Part shown: positions 17,738 to 28,300 of the stretch, piece by piece | Layout of the letters: each line of letters begins with the position of its first letter | Position numbering within the stretch: the first letter of the stretch is position 1 | Assembly: GCA_040506195.1 (NCBI GenBank) | Contig: JBEVXH010000011.1 | Span: forward strand, 52,287-116,286 | Length of the DNA: 64,000 nt | Origin: Thiodiazotropha sp040506195 | GTDB taxonomy: Bacteria; Pseudomonadota; Gammaproteobacteria; Chromatiales; Chromatiaceae | Direction: 5' to 3' | Program-made: the position numbers and the translations under genes | Notes under the pieces: generated by a model | The model's database searches: none | What the model was told of the DNA's origin: nothing | Seen by the model: only the letters and a program-made list of their open reading frames with translations

Positions 17738-19503
17738 GAACGGAAGCAATATCAGATAATTCGCTATTGGCAGAAGCTAGTTATGCTCGTTTTGATAAAG
17801 TAGATTTCACTATTGATGATCAGGTCAGAGTAGCCCTACAACGTATTGGCACAGACGAAAATGAGTCCGATGATCCCGATAAAGGATTCTCGTTGACTCA
17901 AGCCGAATTATTTACAGAAAAATGGGAAGTAGTCCACCACCAACCCGACACCGATTCCGGTTTCTCCGCAACCCTTTTCAAAAGCACAGATGCCAGTTCA
18001 GACCAGCCCTATGTCCTGACGATTCGCGGTACGGATGGCTACCGCGACCTGGTAATCACGGTTGGCTCGGACATTGTTGTCGACGGCCTGGCGCTCGATC
18101 AGATTGTCGACCTCTGGAACTATTGGAAGAGCCTTACCGCACCACAAGGTGAGACCTTTGTAGGCTCAAGATTAGTGACCCTTACAGAGGAGACAGCCGC
18201 ACTAGCCGCCGCCAAGCTGGGTCAGTTCGTGCCGGGTTTCAATATGGCGGCGGATGCCTATCTCGAATGGCTCTACTCGCGAGATGACATCATCATCGAT
18301 AACGGTCCCTTAGGCGAACGAGTTCGGACCATCCAACCTGTCATCCCCGCGCCGGGTGACCCTGAATTTACCGGGGTTCTCAGTAATCCCTTGACGGCAG
18401 GTGAACTGGCCGCGGTAACCGGCCACTCCCTGGGTGGTCACCTCTCCACTGCCTTGACCCGTCTGGTGCCGGGAATTGAAGCGCTGACAATCAACGGGGC
18501 AGGTTTTGCCACGGGGGCAGTGCCGGGCCTTGGCGGTGACGCGGCACTCAATATCCGTAACCTGTTCGGCATGCTGGGCGGGGCCGACAGTTTTAATGCC
18601 ACTCGCATACTCAATCTGTATGGCGACAAGATGCCGGAGTTCGTCACGCAGAACAATTTTTTTGGTCTGGTGCAGCAGGGTGGTCACGAACCCGTATTTA
18701 TCGAGCAGAGCCCATGGTGGGAAAATGTTCTGGGCCACGGTTCCAGTCAGATGACCGACACCCTTGCCGTCTACAACTTGTTTATCGAACTCTCCAGTAC
18801 ACTTACTTCAACCACGCCACAAGCTGCTTTGGAACAACTGATGCCGGTCTTCAAGGCAGCCTCTTGGGAGGCGGACCACTCGATTGAGGGATTGGTGCGT
18901 TCCTTCGGCCGGCTGTTCGGTGTCAGTGAGTCGCTTCCGGCCATCGATGACCGTGAAGCGCTCTACACGGTGATCAGGGATATCGGTAACTCTATACTCT
19001 TCGAACAGGCTAAGGGTGTGGTGGAAATTATTCCACTCACAGACCGCACGCAGGAGGAAATAGTCAACCATGCTGTATCGGGTGAAACTGCTATAGCCTA
19101 CCGTTACGCCTTAACCCACCTCGATCCATTTGTCGTGACCGGTGACGCAGGCATTGTCGAACAACACAATCAAAGCAGCGAGCTTGAGCTATATGACCCG
19201 GTTACCCAAACCGGCGCTCTAACACAAGCCTACCTACAGGACCGTGCCTACATTCTGCGCGCAATGATGCATAGGAACGAGTTCGATGTGGGAAACCTCA
19301 CGACTACCGGAGACGGCGTATATTTTTGGGACGCCGACACAGGCGGATTTGCTTCCGTATCCGAGCCCGAGATTGTGGTGAGGCAGGATTGGGATGACCT
19401 GGTTCATTATCGCTTTGGTTGTGTCGGCGATGGTCTCTATTTTGCCGGAGTCGGTGCTGGCGACGTGATAAGCGATAAAGAGTATTGGAGAGATGCAGTA
19501 TGA
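17734..19503 (+). CDS. Lipase-domain protein without RTX region (cassette 2)
   Basis: 589 residues. It has the same fold signature as the other lipases here but a distinct sequence: TIRGTDGYRDL, elbow GHSLGGH with Ser232, candidate Asp298 (LYGDKMP) and His335 (GHGSSQM). This resembles lipase domains of large type I secreted proteins. From about residue 505 (YILRAMMHRNEF) to DDLVHYRFG it is almost identical to the linker of cassettes 1, 3 and 4, then ends in CVGDGLYFAGVGAGD...KEYWRDAV. No calcium-binding repeats or export signal remain. It is coupled by ATGA overlaps to the broken gene before it and to the small membrane gene after it. It is best read as a variant catalytic domain parked in the array. 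Confidence 0.83.
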   Translation: MRTEAISDNSLLAEASYARFDKVDFTIDDQVRVALQRIGTDENESDDPDKGFSLTQAELFTEKWEVVHHQPDTDSGFSATLFKSTDASSDQPYVLTIRGTDGYRDLVITVGSDIVVDGLALDQIVDLWNYWKSLTAPQGETFVGSRLVTLTEETAALAAAKLGQFVPGFNMAADAYLEWLYSRDDIIIDNGPLGERVRTIQPVIPAPGDPEFTGVLSNPLTAGELAAVTGHSLGGHLSTALTRLVPGIEALTINGAGFATGAVPGLGGDAALNIRNLFGMLGGADSFNATRILNLYGDKMPEFVTQNNFFGLVQQGGHEPVFIEQSPWWENVLGHGSSQMTDTLAVYNLFIELSSTLTSTTPQAALEQLMPVFKAASWEADHSIEGLVRSFGRLFGVSESLPAIDDREALYTVIRDIGNSILFEQAKGVVEIIPLTDRTQEEIVNHAVSGETAIAYRYALTHLDPFVVTGDAGIVEQHNQSSELELYDPVTQTGALTQAYLQDRAYILRAMMHRNEFDVGNLTTTGDGVYFWDADTGGFASVSEPEIVVRQDWDDLVHYRFGCVGDGLYFAGVGAGDVISDKEYWRDAV

Positions 19504-19634
19504 GTGGTATTTACTTGCTGGGTTTGATAGCTATCTGGCTGTTCGTCGGTTGGTTGATACACCGGTTCTGGCGTAACGCAATAGTTATCAGAGATTTTAA
19601 CAAAATCGCACACTATGCACTTGGTGGGGTGCTG
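19403..19634 (+). repeat. Cassette boundary repeat, copy 2
   Basis: Identical, as far as I can read, to 14073-14304. It covers the last ~33 codons of the cassette-2 lipase gene and the first ~45 codons of the following small membrane gene. The divergence starts exactly inside the second membrane helix. Confidence 0.85.
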
Positions 19635-20081
19635 TTCTTGGTTTGGTTTGGAAGTGGCTTCTGGGCCTTTGCGGGAAAAAAGATGTACTACGATGTGCAA
19701 GTGAGGGAAATGTGTGCGAAGGATGGTGGGATAACAGTATTTGAGACAGTGGAATTACCAGCAGAGATGTTTAACCGATGGGGTCAGCCTAATTTTTATA
19801 ACCAAACATTAGGTGAAGATGCACTTGGCCAGGAATATATATTTAGGAAAGAAATAAAATATTACAGGAAGCAAGACCCAGCAGTCTCAAGAAGATCGTA
19901 TCGTGTTATACGTAAATCAGATAATAAATTAATTGGTGAATCAGTGGTATATGGAAGGGGCGGTGGCGATCTTCCGGGGCCATGGCAAGGATCCAATTAT
20001 CGCTGTCCAGTTAATGGTGGTGATATTCCTCTACTTGTAAAAGTATTTAAATCGTCTACAAAGGGATTAATTGATGAGTAA
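19500..20081 (+). CDS. Small two-helix membrane protein, candidate immunity protein 2
   Basis: 193 residues from the ATG that overlaps the stop of the cassette-2 lipase. The first ~45 residues are encoded by DNA identical to the gene at 14170. The rest is related but clearly diverged: the segment between VELPAEMFNRWG and VSRRSYRVIRKSD differs most, while YGRGGGDLPG and the two Cys (MCAKDGG, NYRCP) are kept. This pattern, a constant anchor and a variable periplasmic part, fits a partner that must match a variable effector. It overlaps the next lipase gene by 8 bp. Confidence 0.7.
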   Translation: MSGIYLLGLIAIWLFVGWLIHRFWRNAIVIRDFNKIAHYALGGVLFLVWFGSGFWAFAGKKMYYDVQVREMCAKDGGITVFETVELPAEMFNRWGQPNFYNQTLGEDALGQEYIFRKEIKYYRKQDPAVSRRSYRVIRKSDNKLIGESVVYGRGGGDLPGPWQGSNYRCPVNGGDIPLLVKVFKSSTKGLIDE

Positions 20082-21780
20082 TACTAGAGAATATTTCAAT
20101 CAGGCAGAACTTGCTCTAGCTGCATACGCTGACCTTCAGCCTGGCATACCAAATATTGATCGACTTCAGATAGATGGTAATGGTATGTCCCTCACTCAAT
20201 CAGAAGATTTCGCAAGGCACTGGCGTGTCCTGGACCAATACGACGGCCGTATGGAAGAGACCTACACTGATGAATTCGGCCAAGAGCACACCTACCTCAA
20301 TCCAACCGGCTTATCAGTCACCGCCTTTGAAAATGTCACCACTGGCGAACAAGTGGTCGCGATTCGCGGTACAGAACCCACAGACATAAACGATGTGCTT
20401 ACCGATATCGTTGATACCGGTTTTCTCGGGACAGCAGAAAAGCAGTCGCAATATGCTGCGCTTAATGCGAAAGTACGTGAATGGTTGGACAGCGGTACAC
20501 TGCAATCAGGTTTTAGTGTTACAGGCCATTCATTGGGCGGCTTTCTCGCGACCAATCTCGCAATAGATTATTCCACCGATGTGGCACATACCTATCTCTA
20601 TAATGCACCGGGTTTGACTGGTGTGGTTTTCGGTGTGTTCCAGGCCATCCACAACGCACTCTCGCCTGACAACCCAATAACCCTACCTGATGTGTTGCCC
20701 ATCAGCAATATCATAGCGACCGGTGATGTCGTGTCATCGGCCGGAATGTATGTTTCGCCGCCGATCATGATGGGTGTTGAGACACGCTCTCCACTCGGCG
20801 CACATAGTATGGTTAGGGTGACAGACGCACTTGCGATCTATAACCTGTTTTCCTCGATAGATGCCTATGCCACCCTGCCTGATCTGACCCCTATTCTGAA
20901 TGCCGCTTCAAACCAAGGTAATGAAACCCTTGAAACGATCGTTTATGCCTTATCAGAACTCCTTATAGACCCAATCGAAGTGCCTACGGATGACCGTGAC
21001 GCGCTCTACCAAGCGATCCAGGCTATTGAAACCGAGATATTTATCGATCGTAATGTATCTACGCCCCAGCTTAAACCGGCTTATCAAAATCTCACAGTTG
21101 AATCTTTACCCAATCTTACCCAAGACCAAATCGTTGCACAGGCCAACAGCAATATTAGTTATCGCTATGCCCTTACCAATCTCAATACCTTCGCAATTAC
21201 CGGACGTGAATCACTCTACGACGATCACAACCAAAACGGTGAGTTAGAGGTTTATAATCCAGGTACTCAAACAGGCACCCTGACTGAGGCGTACTTGCAG
21301 GACCGTACTTATTACCTGCGCGCAATGATGCATAGGAACGAGTTCGATTTTGAGAATCTCACAATTACCGGAGACGGCCTATATTTTTGGGACGCCGACA
21401 CAGGCGGGTTTGCTTCCGTATCCGATCCCGAGATTGTGGTGAGGCAGGATTGGGATGACCTGGTTCATTATCGCTTTGGTGGTGACGGTGATGAAAGGAA
21501 TGGTGAGCTTGATGGAAAAAATAGAGATGACCTGATTTACGGCGGTGGCGGCAACGACACCCTGAATGACAATGCAGGCAACGACTATCTGGAAGGCAAC
21601 ACCGGTGTCGACAAGCTGGATTGGGGTGAAGGTAATGATGTATTACTTGGCGGAACAGGAGACGATGCCCGCATACACGGCCACGACCTCTTTAGTTGTG
21701 CCGGTGATGGTCTCTACTTTGCCGGAGCCGGTGCTGGTGACGCGATCAATGATAAAGAATATTGGAGAGATGCAGCATGA
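20074..21780 (+). CDS. Lipase-domain RTX protein, truncated (cassette 3)
   Basis: 568 residues from the ATG at 20074 (the TTG one codon earlier is less likely), overlapping the preceding gene by 8 bp. The catalytic domain is encoded by the same DNA as cassette 1: Ser153 in GHSLGG, Asp218, His244. After only about three RTX-like repeats (GNDTLNDNAGNDYLEGN, then VLLGGTGDDARIHGHD) it ends in CAGDGLYFAGAGAGDAINDKEYWRDAA, the same type of tail as cassette 2. It lacks the long RTX region and the export signal. Its stop overlaps the next small membrane gene (ATGA). Confidence 0.85.
   Translation: MSNTREYFNQAELALAAYADLQPGIPNIDRLQIDGNGMSLTQSEDFARHWRVLDQYDGRMEETYTDEFGQEHTYLNPTGLSVTAFENVTTGEQVVAIRGTEPTDINDVLTDIVDTGFLGTAEKQSQYAALNAKVREWLDSGTLQSGFSVTGHSLGGFLATNLAIDYSTDVAHTYLYNAPGLTGVVFGVFQAIHNALSPDNPITLPDVLPISNIIATGDVVSSAGMYVSPPIMMGVETRSPLGAHSMVRVTDALAIYNLFSSIDAYATLPDLTPILNAASNQGNETLETIVYALSELLIDPIEVPTDDRDALYQAIQAIETEIFIDRNVSTPQLKPAYQNLTVESLPNLTQDQIVAQANSNISYRYALTNLNTFAITGRESLYDDHNQNGELEVYNPGTQTGTLTEAYLQDRTYYLRAMMHRNEFDFENLTITGDGLYFWDADTGGFASVSDPEIVVRQDWDDLVHYRFGGDGDERNGELDGKNRDDLIYGGGGNDTLNDNAGNDYLEGNTGVDKLDWGEGNDVLLGGTGDDARIHGHDLFSCAGDGLYFAGAGAGDAINDKEYWRDAA
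20299..21566 (+). repeat. Lipase block, copy 2
   Basis: 1268 bp that I read as identical to 14971-16238; likeness ends in the first RTX repeat at 21566. The offset to copy 3 is 2275 bp, matching the distance between the small membrane genes at 19500 and 21777 (2277 bp), so cassettes 3 and 4 look like a tandem duplication. Confidence 0.9.
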
Positions 21781-22343
21781 GTGGTATTTACTTGCTGGGT
21801 TTGTTCGCCATCTGGCTGTTCGTCGGTTGGTTGATCTATAGATTCTGGCGTAACGCAATAGTAATCAGAGATTTTAACAAAATCGCACACTATGCACTTG
21901 GTGGGGTGCTACTCATTGTATGGTTCGGTAGCGGCTTCTGGCCCTTTGCAGGAAAGAAAATGTACTACGATGCAAAGGTTAGGGAAATGTGTGCGGAGGA
22001 TGGAGGAATTACAGTGTTTGAGACAGTTGAGTTACCAGTAGATAAATTTGACAAATATGGAAATGTGAATCTTACAAGTGAAAAACTAACTAAGCCCTCT
22101 GTAAACTATTTTTCTGAAATTAGTGAAAAAGCTATAAGGGAAAATGATCCAACAATAATTCAATATACACTAAGAATTATAAGGAAAAGCGATAATAAAG
22201 TACTAGGTAAAGCAATTCGTTATGGTCGTGGTGGTGGTGATCTACCTGGTTTTTGGCATCCATCTTCATACGGCTGCCCACCAATTATGGAATCAATAGG
22301 TCGCTTAGAATCATCAGTCTTTAAGAAGGGAGAGAAGTCATGA
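21777..22343 (+). CDS. Small two-helix membrane protein, candidate immunity protein 3
   Basis: 188 residues from the ATG overlapping the stop of cassette 3. It has the same architecture as the proteins at 14170 and 19500: two hydrophobic segments (about 4-22 and 42-58), then a C-terminal domain with MCAEDGG and SSYGCPP Cys positions and YGRGGGDLPGFW. The variable middle part (about 90-125, YGNVNLTSEKLTKPS) is AT-rich and unlike the others. It directly precedes, with an ATGA overlap, the only full-length lipase/RTX gene, so it is the best candidate for the working partner of that protein. Confidence 0.7.
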   Translation: MSGIYLLGLFAIWLFVGWLIYRFWRNAIVIRDFNKIAHYALGGVLLIVWFGSGFWPFAGKKMYYDAKVREMCAEDGGITVFETVELPVDKFDKYGNVNLTSEKLTKPSVNYFSEISEKAIRENDPTIIQYTLRIIRKSDNKVLGKAIRYGRGGGDLPGFWHPSSYGCPPIMESIGRLESSVFKKGEKS

Positions 22344-25300
22344 GTATTGTTAGTAATTACTATGATAATTCTGAATTGGCACTTGCTGCATACTCTGAGT
22401 TTGTACAAGGGATGAATTTAGATGCATATATTGTTGCTCTACGGAATGATGATAAAGGCATGTCTCTCACCCAAGCCAGAGACTTTGCAGAACACTGGCG
22501 CGTCCTAGACCAATACGACGGCCGTATGGAAGAGACCTACACTGATGAATTCGGCCAAGAGCACGCCTACCTTAATCCAACCGGCTTATCAGTCACCGCC
22601 TTTGAAAATGTCACCACTGGCGAACAAGTGGTCGCGATTCGCGGTACAGAACCCACAGATATAAACGATGTGCTTACCGATATCATTGATATCGGTTTTC
22701 TCGGGACAGCAGAAAAGCAGTCACAATATGCTGCGCTTAATGCGAAAGTACGTGAATGGTTGGACAGCGGTACACTGCAATCAGGTTTTAGTGTTACAGG
22801 CCATTCATTGGGCGGCTTTCTCGCGACCAATCTCGCAATAGATTATTCCACCGATGTGGCACATACCTATCTCTATAATGCACCGGGTTTGACTGGTGTG
22901 GTTTTCGGTGTGTTCCAGGCCATCCACAACGCACTCTCGCCTGACAACCCAATAACCCTACCTGATGTGTTGCCCATCAGCAATATCATAGCGACCGGTG
23001 ATGTCGTGTCATCGGCCGGAATGTATGTTTCGCCGCCGATCATGATGGGTGTTGAGACACGCTCTCCACTCGGCGCACATAGTATGGTTAGGGTGACAGA
23101 CGCACTTGCGATCTATAACCTGTTTTCCTCGATAGATGCCTATGCCACCCTGCCTGATCTGACCCCTATTCTGAATGCCGCTTCAAACCAAGGTAATGAA
23201 ACCCTTGAAACGATCGTTTATGCCTTATCAGAACTCCTTATAGACCCAATCGAAGTGCCTACGGATGACCGTGACGCGCTCTACCAAGCGATCCAGGCTA
23301 TTGAAACCGAGATATTTATCGATCGTAATGTATCTACGCCCCAGCTTAAACCGGCTTATCAAAATCTCACAGTTGAATCTTTACCCAATCTTACCCAAGA
23401 CCAAATCGTTGCACAGGCCAACAGCAATATTAGTTATCGCTATGCCCTTACCAATCTCAATACCTTCGCAATTACCGGACGTGAATCACTCTACGACGAT
23501 CACAACCAAAACGGTGAGTTAGAGGTTTATAATCCAGGTACTCAAACAGGCACCCTGACTGAGGCGTACTTGCAGGACCGTACTTATTACCTGCGCGCAA
23601 TGATGCATAGGAACGAGTTCGATTTTGAGAATCTCACAATTACCGGAGACGGCCTATATTTTTGGGACGCCGACACAGGCGGGTTTGCTTCCGTATCCGA
23701 TCCCGAGATTGTGGTGAGGCAGGATTGGGATGACCTGGTTCATTATCGCTTTGGTGGTGACGGTGATGAAAGGAATGGTGAGCTTGATGGAAAAAATAGA
23801 GATGACCTGATTTACGGCGGTGGCGGCAACGACACCCTGAACGGTAACACCGGAGACGACTATCTGGAAGGCAACGCCGGGATCGATAAACTGGATGGTG
23901 GTATCGGAAATGACGAACTGTACGGAGGATCGGGAGACGATGCCCGCATACACGATTCCGGACTCTACGGAAGAGAAGGTGATGATGCCTTGTACGGCGA
24001 AGCCGGCCACGACACCCTCGACGGCGGCTCCGGCCGCGACCTGTTGGTGGGCGGCCTCGGGCAAGACCACCTGATCGGCGGCGACGGTTTCGATAATCTC
24101 TACGGCGACAACCGCTATTTCGATGAAGCGACCAACTGCTATGTGCTGGTCGACGACGGCGTATCAGACCGTTTGGAGGGCGGCTTGGGTGACGATCTCT
24201 ACTATGCCGGCGCAGGGGACGTGATCAACGATGCGGATGGTCTGGGTACGGTCTGTATGAACGTGACGACCGGGAGTGGCGATCAGACCTATGTGATGTT
24301 GGGCATCAACATGCTCCGTCAAACCGCCAACCCCAATGTCTACGAGGAGCACAACGCCTTTTACGACGCCACTATCCGCTACACCGTCAACGGCAGCACA
24401 CTGACTGTGACTGATGTCGGAAACAACGGCAACTCGATCAACATTGAGAATTTCAGCGACCATGCATTGGGTATCAATGTCGGTGGGGAGTATAACCGTT
24501 CCAATTGGCTTGATCCGGAACATATCAGTTATTGGTTCGACTGGTATAGGAGCATAGATCACGCCGACCAATACAATGTCTGGTGGCCGGCAGGCGTCAA
24601 TCTGTTTGAAGATGCGATCAGGATGGTACCCCGTTTTATACCCATTTCCTGGGAGACGTTGCCTGGCGATGCGACCAACATTTTCGATGGTGCCGATTGG
24701 GGCGAGTCGATGGAGGGTAGTCCACAAGACGACCGGATGGATGGTGGTAGGGGTGAAGACATCCTATCGGGTGATGCGGGAAACGATTGGCTGGAAGGCG
24801 GTGAAGGAAACGATGATCTGGATGGCGGCGATGGCGACGACTGGCTGTTCGGTGGCGACGGTGACGATAATCTGGATGGTGGCGAGGGTGCCGACATCCT
24901 GAATGGGGGAGATGGTGACGATCGATTGCGTGGCGGCAATGGGGATGTGCTCACAGGTGGGCTTGGTAACGACCGTTACCTCTATGCAAGGGGAGATGGA
25001 AATATCAGGATCGGCAATTACGATACCAATACTGGTAACCAGGATACCCTGCAGTTTCTTCAAGGCATCGACCAGAGCGATGTCACGATAAACCGTTACG
25101 CAAATGATCTGTGCTTGACTGTACAGGGTAGTGGGGATGTGACCGTGGCGGGCTATTTTTCCAATTGGCCCGAGGTTGAATTCAGTTTGGATGCGATCGA
25201 ATTCACCGACGGCAGCCAATGGCACAGTACGACGATTCAGGACTGGATCGACAGGACCGGCAATGGTGACGATGACCTGACAGGTACCGATGCCGCGGAT

Positions 25301-28300
25301 CTGCTGGAGGGCCGTGCCGGCGATGACGGGCTGTACGGAGGTGCGGGAAATGACATGCTGAGCGGGGGTGATGGAAGCGATGCGCTGCATGGCGAGAGTG
25401 GTAATGACGAACTCTCAGGGGATGCGGGGAACGACCGGCTGTTCGGTGGCGTAGGGGATGACAACCTTATCGGTGGCGATGGATATGACTGGATTTATGG
25501 CAATGACGGCAACGACCGGCTGGAGGGCGGTGCGGGAGACGACATGCTATGGGGGCATGCCGGCGATGATCATTTGATCAGTGGTGAGGGCGGCGGGCAA
25601 TGGGACCAGCAGTTGTTTGGCGGCGACGGTAATGACATCCTGGAATGTCAGGGTGGTTTTTGCCAAGGCAATGCTGGCGACGACACTTACATCCATACCG
25701 CTGGCCAAGGTCATGTTTGGATAGCCAACGCCGATCCGGACGGCAGTGGCTTCGATGAACTACTGTTGCATGGCATAGCGAGTACGGACGTAGCAAGGAA
25801 GCGGGGATTGCTCAGCAGGGAGAATGATCTGGTATTGAGTTATGTGGTTGACGGCAGGACCGAGAGGATAACCATCCATGGCTATTTCAATCGAAACGGG
25901 ACAAGCGTACAAGCGCTTGATCGCATTACCTTCGATGATGGCGTCTCATGGGAGTTCGATGCGGTCTATGTCGAAGTGCGACAAGCGACTGAGGGTCAGG
26001 ACAATTTCTATGCTGATAGCAGTGGTGATGCTTTTCATGGTTTGGGGGGTAATGACAATCTGCATGGCGCCGAGGGTAATGACCAGTTTTTCGGCGATGC
26101 AGGCAGAGACTATCTGGCAGGTGATCGCGGCGACGACACGCTTTCAGGTGGGCCGGGCAACGACAGGCTGCTTGGCGGCGAGGGCTCCGACCTCTACCTA
26201 TTCAATCTTGGTGACGGGCACGATCGGCTCCTCGATGTTGCGCTGAATAACCCGGATGAAGTTAATCTGATCAGGTTTGGCGAGGGTTTGACGAGAGAAA
26301 ACGTCAATTTCCGTCCGGTCTCTGCCTCACCGCTAATCATGTCCGGATACATTGCTCAGCCAACCTACGGAAGTATGACGGGAGACTCGCTACTGATCGA
26401 GTCGCGGATTTCGGATGACACCCTCCTCCTGGTCAACTATTTCTCCGAATATATGAATCCGGATAGCAACTATCGATACCCCTATGAGATTGAATTTTCA
26501 GATGGTGCCCGGATATCGAGAGAAGAACTGATTGCACAATTTACCCAGTCGACTGATGCGTCCGACAACTATATTGGCGATATCAATGCGAATACCGTGT
26601 ATCTCCAGCAGGGTGACGATCAGGCCAATGGAGCAAATGGGAATGATCGGTTGTTCGGTGATGATGGAAGCGATGGACTTTATGGTGGGTTAGGCGATGA
26701 TGTGCTGAATGGGGGTAGTGGAAATGACAGGCTGTTGGGCCATCAGGGCAATGACGATCTGATTGGGGGTAGCGGAAATGACCAGCTGTTAGGCTATCAG
26801 GGCGATGACGAGCTGAATGGGGGCAGCGGCACCGACGAGCTTTTAGGTGGGGGTGGAAATGACCGCTTGAACGGCGGTGAGGGGGATGACGAACTCTTGG
26901 GCTCGCATGGAGACGACATACTCCGGGGCGGCGGCGGTAACGATTATCTCAAGGGCGAATTCGGCAACGACGTCTATCTGTTCGGGAGTGGAGACGGTCA
27001 ATGTACGATTGACAATTATGATCCTGGCCACGCAACAAGGCAGGATGTCTTGCGCTTTCTCCCCGGTGTGTTGGTGGAAAATGTCACTCTTGCCAGAGAA
27101 GAGAGGGATTTGATCGTCACCCTGACGGGTACGGGTGAGAAGGTTACCGTAACAGATTATTTCCTCGACGGTGGGCTCGGCGATTATGCACTCAACGCCA
27201 TTGAGTTCGCGGATGGTACGGTTTGGGATGCGCAGACCATTCAGGACAGGCTGTTGCGGCCGAGCGCCGGCGACGATCTTCTCTATGCCGATACTGAGGG
27301 CAGTGTGTTGGACGGTCAGGGCGGTAACGACACCCTGTTGGGTGCGGAGGGTGACGACCGGCTTTCCGGTGGCAGCGGTAACGATCATTTGGACGGCGGC
27401 GCAGGTGACGATGTGCTATTGGGAAATGGCGACAACGATGAGATTCATGGCGGTCTGGGTAATGACATCATGGCCGGCGACACAGGTGATGATCTACTAG
27501 ATGGAGGACAAGGCAATGATCGGCTGACGGGCGGTGCCGGGGTTGATCAGCTTGATGGTGGTGAAGGCGATGATCTGTTGAGTGCTTCTGAAGGGAGCAA
27601 TACCCTGAGAGGGGGGGCGGGGAACGACGTCTATATGTTGGGTTCGGCCGCCGGTGAGAATACCATCATCAACAGAAATGGATTTAACGAAAACGCGTTT
27701 GACAGGATCGTGTTCGATGAAGGGATTACCATGGAGATGGTCGTGCTATCCCGCACAGAAGATGATCTGGTTTTAGAGTATGGGGATGCTGTAACGCGGG
27801 TAGAGCGCTATTTCACTGCGAGTTTGTCGAGAAGAATAGACCTAATCGAATTCCATGACGGCGACTACTGGAGCTACGATGACGTCAGAGCGATATTGCT
27901 GGAGGGCGATGCTACCGATCAGGTGTTGATAGGGTATGACTCGAATGACCTGATCGATGGCAGAGCGGGAGACGACACGATCAACGGTATGCGAGGTGAC
28001 GACCAGCTCATCGGAGCAGCGGGTAACGACACACTGGAAGGCTTCAGCGGGAATGACATTCTGGATGGCGGCGCCGGCCATGACCACCTTGACGGCGGCT
28101 ACGGAAGTGACATCTATCGTATCAGTAGCGGGGATGGTCAGGATGTCATCATTGATGCGGACGGTCATAACACAATCGAATACCTCGATCTGACCTCGAC
28201 ACAAATCCATGCCGGTCGTTCGGGTGACGATCTGATCCTTACCGATCTCGAAGGCAGCGGTCAGGTGACGGTGACGGATCAGTACACGGGGTCGAGCAGT

